This document shows, piece by piece, positions 1-7,198 of a stretch of DNA of 49,809 nucleotides. Each line of letters begins with the position of its first letter. Position 1 is the first letter of the stretch. A model generated the notes under the pieces. That model saw only the letters and a list, made by a program, of their open reading frames with translations, was not told the DNA's origin and did not search any database. Both the position numbers and the translations under genes were made by a program. Where the stretch lies: positions 1-49,809 of the forward strand of contig NZ_AJGU01000018.1 in assembly GCF_000260795.1 (NCBI RefSeq), read 5' to 3'. The stretch comes from Treponema sp. JC4. GTDB lineage: Bacteria > Spirochaetota > Spirochaetia > Treponematales > Treponemataceae.

Positions 1-24
1 GTAGGGAAAGGCTTTTCCCTCCTA
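1..24 (+). repeat. 3' end of a dispersed repeat R2 copy (truncated by window)
   Basis: The first bases hold a short hairpin, GGGAAAGG/CTTTTCCC, that matches the distal end of the R2 copies at 10508-10600, 15587-15673 and 25967-26072. Only the tail is inside the window, so this assignment is tentative. Confidence 0.4.
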
Positions 25-53
25 TTGATTAAAAATCTTAAATTTGTTATATT
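25..53 (+). promoter_or_regulatory. sigma70-type promoter for rplM-rpsI
   Basis: TTGATT (25-30), a 17-bp spacer and TATATT (48-53) form a near-consensus promoter. Transcription would start near position 60, leaving a leader of about 105 nt before rplM. Confidence 0.6.
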
Positions 54-96
54 ATCTTACCCCGTATGAAAATCGGAACTGCTCATTCTGGTTTTC

Positions 97-133
97 GCAG
101 GTTTAGAACACGATGCAAAGGTTCTGAAACTGC
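97..133 (+). promoter_or_regulatory. stem-loop in the rplM leader, candidate ribosomal protein leader
   Basis: GCAG, TTT and AGAAC on the left pair with GTTCT, AAA and CTGC on the right. This gives a stem of about 12 bp with one bulged G on each side. It lies between the predicted start site and the rplM ATG, where L13 operons of other bacteria carry autoregulatory leaders. Similarity to a known leader class has not been shown. Confidence 0.4.
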
Positions 134-165
134 AAGATAAACTTTATTATTTTCAAGGTATTATC

Positions 166-594
166 ATGAATACAATTTTCGTTAAGGAAAGTGAACAGGC
201 TCGCAAATGGTATGTTATTGATGCAGCCGGAAAACCACTTGGTCGCGTTGCTGCAAAAGCTGCTGCAATTGCTCGTGGAAAGAACAAAGTAACATTTACA
301 AAGAACCAGAATATGGGAGATTACGTAGTAATCATCAATGCTGACAAAGTTGCTGTAACTGGCGGTAAAGAACAGAAAAAGATTTACTACCACCACACAG
401 GTTTTGTTGGCGGACTTCGCGCTCATACATTTGAAAAATTGATGGAAAAACATCCTACAGACCCAATCGCTTTGGCAGTTGCTGGTATGCTTCCACATAA
501 TCGTCTTGGCCGTAAACTTATGGACAATGTAAAAATCTACGCTGGTGCAGAGCATCCACATGCAGCTCAGAAACCAGAAGCAATCGAACTTTAA
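166..594 (+). CDS. rplM: 50S ribosomal protein L13
   Basis: This encodes L13, an early-assembling 23S rRNA-binding protein of the large subunit. The 142-residue length is normal for the family. The family signature is visible: the RKWYVIDAAGKPLGR start, the GDYVVIINA strand, KIYYHHTGF in the middle, and MLPHNRLGR near residue 107. An AAGGT element lies about 8 nt before the ATG. rpsI follows after 15 bp, the usual L13-S9 pair, so both are probably made from the promoter at 25-53 through a structured leader. Confidence 0.98.
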   Translation: MNTIFVKESEQARKWYVIDAAGKPLGRVAAKAAAIARGKNKVTFTKNQNMGDYVVIINADKVAVTGGKEQKKIYYHHTGFVGGLRAHTFEKLMEKHPTDPIALAVAGMLPHNRLGRKLMDNVKIYAGAEHPHAAQKPEAIEL

Positions 595-609
595 GGCTAG
601 GAGATAATC

Positions 610-1002
610 ATGGTTAAGAATATTGCAATCGGTACAGGAAGAAGAAAGACAGCTGTTGCACGCGTATTTGTTCGTGACGGTTCTGGAAAAATTGTAGTAA
701 ACGGTAAAGACGTTAAAGAATATTTTGATTCATTGGAACAGCTTCAGGTTGTTCGCCAGCCATTGCTGGTAACTTCAAATGACGGTAAATACGACATCCT
801 TATCAACGTACAGGGTGGCGGTATGAACGGTCAGGCAGCAGCTTGCTTGCACGGAATCTCTCGCGCATTGGTTCAGATTGATCCAGATGCTCGTACAGCT
901 CTTAAAGCTAACGGATACCTTACTCGCGATTCTCGTATGGTTGAACGCAAGAAGTACGGTCAGAAGGGAGCTCGTCGCAGATTCCAGTTCTCAAAACGTT
1001 AG
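610..1002 (+). CDS. rpsI: 30S ribosomal protein S9
   Basis: S9 is a 16S rRNA-binding protein of the small-subunit head whose basic tail reaches the P-site tRNA. The gene has the [14 protein letters not shown] start, the [17 protein letters not shown] segment, and the arginine/lysine-rich end [17 protein letters not shown]. Its 130-residue length is normal. The RBS AGGAG sits about 7 nt before the ATG. It is the second gene of the L13-S9 operon and is closed by a double hairpin terminator. Confidence 0.98.
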   Translation: MVKNIAIGTGRRKTAVARVFVRDGSGKIVVNGKDVKEYFDSLEQLQVVRQPLLVTSNDGKYDILINVQGGGMNGQAAACLHGISRALVQIDPDARTALKANGYLTRDSRMVERKKYGQKGARRRFQFSKR

Positions 1003-1024
1003 TCTATACTTTCGTTTGGATTTG

Positions 1025-1079
1025 GTGCCCTTTATCGGGCACTTACAAAACGCGGTCGCCTTGCGGTCGCGTTTTTTTT
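1025..1079 (+). terminator. double-hairpin intrinsic terminator of rplM-rpsI
   Basis: A first stem GTGCCC/GGGCAC (1025-1042) is followed by a second stem AACGCG/CGCGTT (1049-1073) that runs straight into a T tract (1072-1079). Confidence 0.85.
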
Positions 1080-1089
1080 ATTGTAAAAT
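1061..1089 (+). promoter_or_regulatory. candidate promoter for fliG1 giving a leaderless start
   Basis: TTGCGG (1061-1066), a 17-bp spacer and TAAAAT (1084-1089) are followed by 6 nt and then the fliG1 ATG. No Shine-Dalgarno is present. The -35 is weak and lies inside the rpsI terminator. Confidence 0.4.
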
Positions 1090-1095
1090 GATTTT

Positions 1096-2535
1096 ATGAA
1101 CATGAATGATTTACGGGCTATGGCTTACGGAAAAAAAGAAAATCTTGGAAAAGTTGAAAACGATGCAAAAAACGTTCAGCCTTTTATTCCAAAAACTTTT
1201 ATTAAATCGGAAGCTGAAAAGTCTGAAAGTCAGCCTAAGAATGTAAAATCATTTGTGCCTCCTAAAATTAAAAGCGCAAAAGATGATGAGCCTGTAAGGA
1301 CTCCAAACGTAAAAGCTTTTACGCCGGCTTCTTTTGTAAAAACTCCTGCAGGAATTTCACCCGCTAAAGAAAGGACTCCTGCATCTGAAACTGTAATTTC
1401 CCCTCAGTCTGCACCTGTCTTTGAAAGCAGACCTCTTACCGGGAAAAAACTTTCTGCTTCTGAAAATTCTAAAATACTTGATGATGCAGCTGCCTATCTT
1501 AAAAAGGGCGGACTTATAAAGGTTCCCGGCGAGCCAAAGGACGGCCAGAAAGATTCTGTTTACCGCCGGGTTGCAAAGTTTCTTCTTTTAATTGGGGAAG
1601 ATGAAGCTGCAAAAATCCTTCCTCATCTTAATGAAAAGCAGATTGAGCGGATTATTCCGGAAATTGCTTCTATCCGCACTGTAAACAAGGATGAGGCTTC
1701 TGTAATTCTTGCGGAATTCAATGAGCTTCTGACTCAGGCAAAATCAAGTGGTGGAATTGAAACTGCCCGTGAAATGCTGGAACGTGCTTACGGTAAGGAA
1801 AAAGCAGATCAGATGCTGCAGAATGCCGTTCAGTTTGACGGAGAAAAACCTTTTGAATATCTGAATGATTTTGATGAGCAGCGTCTTTACCTTTTGATTA
1901 AGGATGAAAACGTCGGCGTTCAGTCTATGGTGCTTTCTTTCCTGGCTCCTGAAAAATCTGCAAAGGTTATTAATCAGATGACGGCGGAGGAAAAGCGCGA
2001 AGTTGTTATGCGGCTTGCAAAAATGCAGGCAGTTAGTCCTGATATTATCCGCCGGGTAAGTCAGGCTCTTCACGAAAAGGCAGAAAATCAGGTTGTAGAG
2101 CGGGCTGAAACAATCGACGGACGTGCAGCCCTTGCCCAGATTCTCAAAAAGATGGATTTACAGACCGAAAGCGAGATTTTGGGAGAACTTTCTGAAAATG
2201 ATCCGGATCTTGGAGAGGACTTGAAGCAGAGACTTTTCACCTACGAAGACGTTATAAATGCCGACGACAAGTTTGTTCAGCAGGAGCTTAGAAATCTTAC
2301 TGAAGTTGACATTGCCTATCTTATTGCGGGCAAAGATAATGATTTTTGTGAAAAAATCCTTTCCAATATTTCTGCCGGCCGCCGAAATGAGGTTCGTGCC
2401 CAGAGTGAAATTTTAAAACCTATGCGTAAGAGTGATGTTGACCGCATTACAAATCTCTTTGTTGCCCGCCTGCGTAATGAATTTGAAACAGGAAACTTAA
2501 TCATAAAAGACCGTAACGAAGATAAATTTATTTAA
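1096..2535 (+). CDS. fliG1: FliG-like flagellar motor switch paralogue (spirochaete FliG1 type)
   Basis: FliG sits in the flagellar C-ring and couples stator force to rotor motion; spirochaetes carry two paralogues. Residues 1-150 are a low-complexity Lys/Pro/Ser-rich extension absent from ordinary FliG. From about residue 155 the FliG helical repeats follow (LLLIGEDEAAKILPHL, then LNDFDEQRLYLLI and FLAPEKSAKVI). The C-terminal torque helix region (VQQELRNLTEVDIAYLIAG) ends with the NLIIKD tail. Where E. coli FliG has the RDD torque pair, this protein reads RAQ, so the usual acidic residues appear lost. That fits the specialised FliG1 role rather than the main switch protein. As far as I recall, its position directly after L13-S9 matches T. 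pallidum. Confidence 0.85.
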   Translation: MNMNDLRAMAYGKKENLGKVENDAKNVQPFIPKTFIKSEAEKSESQPKNVKSFVPPKIKSAKDDEPVRTPNVKAFTPASFVKTPAGISPAKERTPASETVISPQSAPVFESRPLTGKKLSASENSKILDDAAAYLKKGGLIKVPGEPKDGQKDSVYRRVAKFLLLIGEDEAAKILPHLNEKQIERIIPEIASIRTVNKDEASVILAEFNELLTQAKSSGGIETAREMLERAYGKEKADQMLQNAVQFDGEKPFEYLNDFDEQRLYLLIKDENVGVQSMVLSFLAPEKSAKVINQMTAEEKREVVMRLAKMQAVSPDIIRRVSQALHEKAENQVVERAETIDGRAALAQILKKMDLQTESEILGELSENDPDLGEDLKQRLFTYEDVINADDKFVQQELRNLTEVDIAYLIAGKDNDFCEKILSNISAGRRNEVRAQSEILKPMRKSDVDRITNLFVARLRNEFETGNLIIKDRNEDKFI

Positions 2536-2554
2536 TTGATGGAAATTACTTACT

Positions 2555-5500
2555 ATGAAATTCTACGAAAAATACAAGGTCGGAGCCGAGTATAAAAATT
2601 TTACTGTTGTAAGCATTGATGATTTACATGATTTTAAGGCTGTGGGACTTTACCTGCGCCACAAAACTACAGGACTGGAAGTTTACCATATCATAAATGA
2701 TGATGAAGAAAATCTTTTTTCTTTTAATTTCCGTACCCTTGCAAAAAATTCTTATGGCGCCGCCCACATTATGGAACATTCTGTTCTCTGCGGTTCAGAA
2801 AAGTTTCCGCTGAAAGAGCCTTTTACAACTCTTGAAAATCAGAGCGTCAAATCCTTTTTGAATGCAATGACCTATCCTGATAAAACAAGCTATCCGGCTG
2901 CTTCTTTAATTCAGTCTGATTATTTTAATCTTATGGATGTTTATGCTGATGCCGTTTTCTTTCCAAAATTAAGCCGTCAGACTTTTGAGCAGGAAGGCTG
3001 GCGTGTGGAAATGGATGAAAATGACAGGCTTTCGGTTCAGGGCATTGTTTATAATGAAATGAAGGCCCGTTTTTCTGATTTTAATCAGGTATGCATTGAC
3101 CGCATGATAGATACAATGTATCCCGATTCAATTTACTGCTACGAAAGCGGCGGTGATCCTCTGGAAATCCCAAATCTTACTTATGAAAACTGGCTGGAAT
3201 TCCACAAAAAGTTTTATTCTCCTTCTAACTGCCTTTTGTTTTTATACGGAAATATTCCAACAGAAGTTCAACTGGATTTTATTGCAGAAAAATATATCCC
3301 GCGCCTTGAAGCCTCATATCCCCCTGCAAATATCCCGGACCTTCGCGCAGCAAGGCCTTTTATAAATGACGAAATCCGAGCCATTCAGAAAACCCCGCCG
3401 CTTACAGAATCTGTCTGCAAAACTTATACGGCCCCGGACAATGGTGCTACCGGCTCAATGGTCTGTACTGCCTGGTATACCGGCGAGTCTGACATAGAAA
3501 AAACATATCTTGCCGAAGTGCTTTCCGGAAACGACAGTTCTCCGCTTTCTAAAATCCTGCAGGAATCTGATCTTGGTGATGATCTGGCTCCCGTCTGCGG
3601 AAATTTCGGCTATGTTCACCAGAATAATTTTATGGCATACGGCCTTAGCGGAGTTAAAAAGGGAAATGAAAATAAGGTCTTTGATCTCATAAAATCTGCC
3701 CTTGAGACAATTTACGAAAATGGAGTTTCAGAGGCTGATGTTAATTCTGCCATTATGGGAATTGATTTTAATCTTCGTGAAGTTGGCCGCCACTTTGGCC
3801 CTTATTCCATCGTGCTTATGAGTAAGGCCCTTTCCGGCTGGACAAACGGATTTGAGCCAAAGCTTCATCTTTCGCCTATAAGCGATTTTGAAAAAATCAA
3901 AAAGCAGATTGCCTCAGACCCTTCTTACACAAAGAATCTGATAAAAAAATATTTTATAGATAATTCCCTTCATGCGGATGTGATTGTTGAACCTTCTAAA
4001 GAATATTTTGAAGAGCGTAATGGACGGGAAGCCCAGCTTCTTGAAAAATTTGAAAAGACACTTGATAAGGCTTCCTTAAAGACTGAGCTTGAAAAACTTC
4101 ATGCCTATCAGTCTCGGGTTGAAAGTCCTGAAGAACTTTCCTGCATTCCTCACTTAAAGGTTTCTGAACTTAAGGCGGATTTGAATCACATTCAGACACG
4201 AGTTTCAGAAGTGGAGGGGCTGGACGGCTCTATTCCTGTAGTTTTCAGTGATGAAAATACAAACGGAATTGTCTATGTGGATGTGGCTTTTCCTATTGAT
4301 AATATTGCCCCTTCTGATTTTAAAGACCTTCCTCTTATGATTGATTCCCTTACCGACCTTGGCTGGAACGGTAAAAAGTGGGACGAGTGTACGGCCCAGA
4401 TGGCCTGCATTATGGGAGACGTTGGAACCCGTACGATTATCGGGGAACTGCCTGATTCTGAGGACAGCCGTAAAAATGCAGCAAGCTACAAGAATAAAAA
4501 TATCGCCGGCCGCAGCTGGATCAGTATTTCTGCCAAGTTTTTGTCTCATAAAACAAAGGAAAGTCTTGAGCTTTTGAGCGAGATTGTTTCAAAAATGTCT
4601 TTTGATGACGCAAAACGCCTTAAGACAATTCTCAGTGAAAATCAGCTTGATAAAAAATCTAACTTTGTTCATCACGCAAATCACTATCTTTCTTTGCGGG
4701 GAAGAAGTTTCTTTAATAAAGCTTCTGCCATGAACGAGCTTTTTTACGGTGTGAGCCAGTATTTCCATATAAATTCCTACACCAAAAAACAGGTTCCTGA
4801 CCTTTTGAAAAAATACAAGGCGCTATATGAATCAATTTTGGATCAGGGCAGCGTACTTCACGTTACTGCTGATACAGAATCTCTTTCTGAAGTTGAAAAA
4901 CTGCTGCCTGCCTTTGCAAAAAATACAGGGCTGAAAAAACTTAAGCCTAGTGCCGGCTATGAACTTAAGGATTATTTTCCATATATTTATCAGTGCCAGC
5001 CGGAAGAAAAAACTGAAGTAATTAAGGTAAAAACTCAGTCAGGATTTTCTGCAATGTATTTTCCATGTACAATCTGGCTTACAAAAGAAGCCGCTGCTGA
5101 AGATATTCTTTCAACCTGGCTTAACGGACATCTTCTCTGGGAAAAAATCCGCATGACAGGCGGTGCCTACGGAGGTTCCTGTGCGCCGGATGCTTCTGAT
5201 AAGATTTTTGCCATGATGAGCTGGCGGGATCCTACTCCTTTTAAATCTCTGGAGCTCTTTATTGAATCGCTTGAAGAGGCTTGTAAAAAAGAATTTTCAG
5301 AAGAAGAAGTTGAATGCTGTATAATTTCAAGTTACAGTGATGAAATTGTTCCGGACAGTCCGAGTCAGAGGGGAGTGAGGGGCTTTAACCGCTTCTTGTT
5401 TGGAACTACAGCGGATATGATTCAAAAACGCCTGGAGCAGACTCTTTCAGTTACCCCTGAAGACGTTCATAAGGCTGCAGAAAGGCTTTTGGAATACAGT

Positions 5501-5569
5501 AAAAACTGCCGAAAGTTTGTAATTTGCGATAAATCAAAAGATTTTTGTGGAAAAGTAATTCAAATATAG
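2555..5569 (+). CDS. M16C-family zinc metallopeptidase (presequence-protease-like)
   Basis: A 1004-residue protease of the insulysin/pitrilysin clan, subfamily M16C (PreP-like), which degrades unstructured peptides inside a closed two-half chamber. The inverted zinc motif HxxEH is visible as HIMEH near residue 73. It is followed by the family block LCGSEKFPLKEPF and, about 80 residues later, the third-ligand region QGIVYNEMKARFSD. The C-terminal half (from about residue 560) is the non-catalytic partner domain and ends with the RMTGGAYGG block typical of M16C. It starts 19 bp after fliG1 with only a weak RBS (TGGA), so it may be read on the fliG1 transcript. No signal peptide is visible, so the enzyme is probably cytoplasmic. 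Confidence 0.93.
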   Translation: MKFYEKYKVGAEYKNFTVVSIDDLHDFKAVGLYLRHKTTGLEVYHIINDDEENLFSFNFRTLAKNSYGAAHIMEHSVLCGSEKFPLKEPFTTLENQSVKSFLNAMTYPDKTSYPAASLIQSDYFNLMDVYADAVFFPKLSRQTFEQEGWRVEMDENDRLSVQGIVYNEMKARFSDFNQVCIDRMIDTMYPDSIYCYESGGDPLEIPNLTYENWLEFHKKFYSPSNCLLFLYGNIPTEVQLDFIAEKYIPRLEASYPPANIPDLRAARPFINDEIRAIQKTPPLTESVCKTYTAPDNGATGSMVCTAWYTGESDIEKTYLAEVLSGNDSSPLSKILQESDLGDDLAPVCGNFGYVHQNNFMAYGLSGVKKGNENKVFDLIKSALETIYENGVSEADVNSAIMGIDFNLREVGRHFGPYSIVLMSKALSGWTNGFEPKLHLSPISDFEKIKKQIASDPSYTKNLIKKYFIDNSLHADVIVEPSKEYFEERNGREAQLLEKFEKTLDKASLKTELEKLHAYQSRVESPEELSCIPHLKVSELKADLNHIQTRVSEVEGLDGSIPVVFSDENTNGIVYVDVAFPIDNIAPSDFKDLPLMIDSLTDLGWNGKKWDECTAQMACIMGDVGTRTIIGELPDSEDSRKNAASYKNKNIAGRSWISISAKFLSHKTKESLELLSEIVSKMSFDDAKRLKTILSENQLDKKSNFVHHANHYLSLRGRSFFNKASAMNELFYGVSQYFHINSYTKKQVPDLLKKYKALYESILDQGSVLHVTADTESLSEVEKLLPAFAKNTGLKKLKPSAGYELKDYFPYIYQCQPEEKTEVIKVKTQSGFSAMYFPCTIWLTKEAAAEDILSTWLNGHLLWEKIRMTGGAYGGSCAPDASDKIFAMMSWRDPTPFKSLELFIESLEEACKKEFSEEEVECCIISSYSDEIVPDSPSQRGVRGFNRFLFGTTADMIQKRLEQTLSVTPEDVHKAAERLLEYSKNCRKFVICDKSKDFCGKVIQI

Positions 5570-5570
5570 G

Positions 5571-5576
5571 TATAAT
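5571..5576 (+). promoter_or_regulatory. candidate -10 element for the small gene at 5621
   Basis: A perfect TATAAT stands directly after the protease stop codon and 45 bp before the next ATG. No good -35 is present at 16-18 bp, so the call rests on the -10 alone. Confidence 0.35.
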
Positions 5577-5620
5577 GTTTTAGGTAAAAGTGATAACGAT
5601 TTTTTATTGTGAGGCAATAT

Positions 5621-5839
5621 ATGGATAAAAAGGTTTTGGAATGTGTAAAAATGCTCAGAGGTTTGGTTTCTGATGTGCAGGGTGCTCCTTTCCCTGGAGA
5701 AGATATAAAGACAGAACTTTATCAGATCTGGTATGAGCATGCTCAGAAGGCTGCTGTTCAGTGCTTTGAATATTTGAATGATAACTTCCCTAAAGAGCAG
5801 GAAGAATTGAACAAGGCTATCGGAAGAATGATTCCGTAA
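5621..5839 (+). CDS. small conserved-type protein of unknown function
   Basis: A 72-residue soluble protein that I do not recognise. The ATG at 5621 is preferred over the in-frame GTG at 5609 because GAGG lies 6 nt before it. The protein is mostly helical by composition, with a hydrophobic first helix (KVLECVKMLRGLVSDV), a short PFPGED loop, and a longer second half rich in Glu, Gln and aromatic residues (LYQIWYEHAQKAAVQCFEYL). No membrane segment or metal motif is visible. Its own TATAAT box and a downstream hairpin suggest a separate short transcript. Confidence 0.75.
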   Translation: MDKKVLECVKMLRGLVSDVQGAPFPGEDIKTELYQIWYEHAQKAAVQCFEYLNDNFPKEQEELNKAIGRMIP

Positions 5840-5885
5840 GTTTTCTAACTGATTTTTATACAATTTCTTTTTTTTACTTTATAAA

Positions 5886-5931
5886 AATCCTTATTTTACC
5901 GAAAATTAATTGAGTAAGTAGAATAAGGATT
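5886..5931 (+). terminator. hairpin plus T tract overlapping the next gene's RBS
   Basis: AATCCTTATT (5886-5895) pairs perfectly with AATAAGGATT (5922-5931), and TGTTTTTT follows. It can end the small gene's transcript. The right arm also contains AAGGA, the only Shine-Dalgarno-like sequence before the ATG at 5941. Confidence 0.55.
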
Positions 5932-5940
5932 GTTTTTTAA

Positions 5941-7113
5941 ATGGCCAATAACGTTAAAACAATAAATTACATCAAAAGGGGTTTTAAGAATCCTAAAAAA
6001 AGAACAGGCATAAACTGGTGGCGCTTTATTTTTACAGCCATAGAAGAACATTCAGGTGTGGAGAAATCTTTTTTTATCGAATTCGAAGCTGTAAATCCTG
6101 CTTTGTCGCCTTCTAATCCTCTTCTGGGCTTTAAGCCTCGTGTAAAAATTTCTGAAGATGATTTACAGTATGTACTTGCCGGGACCGCTTCTGCCCATAA
6201 TCTTGAAACTGAAGCAATTGTCCGGCCGTCATATTGTTCTGTCCGGGTCGGAATGGTTGGAAAAGAGTCAAAACAGCTTTGCCACTATCATTCCCAGCAT
6301 GACTGCATTGTAAAAAGTAACCCCTTTCAGCTTCGTGTGGGAAAATGCTTTTTTGATGAAGGTCATATTTCCGGGGAAGTAGAGCTGACTGAAAGTGAAG
6401 TAAAAGAGCATCCTGAATATTTGTGTGCGGCAGGTTATTCTAAGTGGAATATTGAATATCAGTTGAAGACAAGCTTTATTGAAGGCTATAAAGGAAATAA
6501 ATCTTTATGGTTTCCCTGCGGCTGTCTTGCAAAGTTTTCCGGCTCAATGATTTTTGACGGAATTACCTATATTATTGATGAAAAACATTCCTATGGTTAT
6601 ACAGACCGCTACATTGGAAAGAATTTTCCTGCCAGATGGTTCCATATTTCTTCCAGCAATCTTACCAGCAATATTTCCGGAAAACTTTTGTTTGATTCAA
6701 GTTTTTCGGTTCAGGGGGAATTTAATAACCGCGTAAGCTTTTTGGGAACTTTTGAAGGTAATGAAATCTGTCTGACTGCCGATTCGGGAAAAAATAAATA
6801 TTCCTGCGTTTGGGACTGTATTCAGAGTCCTGAAGGCAGCGAGGATGAAGATAAACTTCACTGGTCTGTGAGCGTTCATAATAAAACTTACGTAATTGAT
6901 GTTGATATTTATTGTGATGTAAAGGATTTGTATAACAGGCTTCTGGAACTTCCTGAAGGGGAACGAAAAGTTATGAATCTTATAGAAGGTTTTTCTGGCA
7001 CCGGTGAAATAAAACTTTACAAAAAGAATAAAAAAACACTTGAACAGATTGAGTTTGCAAAGATTGCAAAAGCAGTATGTGAATTCGGTCAGAGTGAAGA
7101 TGGCGAAATCTAA
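5941..7113 (+). CDS. lipocalin/tocopherol-cyclase-like beta-barrel protein
   Basis: A 390-residue protein without signal peptide or membrane helix. It is built of many short beta strands. The pattern in the middle (residues about 195-245: FPCGCLAKFSGSMIFDG, DEKHSYGYTDRYIGKNFP, WFHISSSNLTS) resembles the tocopherol-cyclase/CrtC/AttH-like beta-barrel families, where a Tyr-Gly-Tyr-x-Asp turn and a Trp-rich strand line a lipid pocket. By analogy it may bind or modify a hydrophobic small molecule, but this is inference from pattern and no catalytic residue can be named. It is probably monocistronic, since clpB starts behind its own hairpin. The weak AAGGA RBS is inside the 5886-5931 hairpin. Confidence 0.6.
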   Translation: MANNVKTINYIKRGFKNPKKRTGINWWRFIFTAIEEHSGVEKSFFIEFEAVNPALSPSNPLLGFKPRVKISEDDLQYVLAGTASAHNLETEAIVRPSYCSVRVGMVGKESKQLCHYHSQHDCIVKSNPFQLRVGKCFFDEGHISGEVELTESEVKEHPEYLCAAGYSKWNIEYQLKTSFIEGYKGNKSLWFPCGCLAKFSGSMIFDGITYIIDEKHSYGYTDRYIGKNFPARWFHISSSNLTSNISGKLLFDSSFSVQGEFNNRVSFLGTFEGNEICLTADSGKNKYSCVWDCIQSPEGSEDEDKLHWSVSVHNKTYVIDVDIYCDVKDLYNRLLELPEGERKVMNLIEGFSGTGEIKLYKKNKKTLEQIEFAKIAKAVCEFGQSEDGEI

Positions 7114-7144
7114 TTAAGCAAGAAAAAACTTGCCGAAAATAAGC

Positions 7145-7190
7145 CTCCGTTATTATTTTAATTGTGATAATTAAAAATGATAACGGAGGT
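7145..7190 (+). promoter_or_regulatory. 20-bp stem-loop that hides the clpB ribosome binding site
   Basis: The left arm (7145-7164) starts CCTCCGTTAT. It pairs with the right arm (7170-7190), which ends ATAACGGAGG. The stem has 20 pairs with one G-T wobble and one bulged A, around a 5-nt loop. The GGAGG used by clpB (7186-7190) is fully inside the stem base. T residues follow, so it could also end the upstream transcript. A possible promoter (TTGCCG at 7130, 16 bp, TATTAT at 7152) overlaps the left arm. Confidence 0.7.
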
Positions 7191-7198
7191 TTTTGTTT

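Noticed and set aside
7114-7198. CIRCE heat-shock operator before clpB
   Set aside because: The dyad does not match the TTAGCACTC-N9-GAGTGCTAA consensus.
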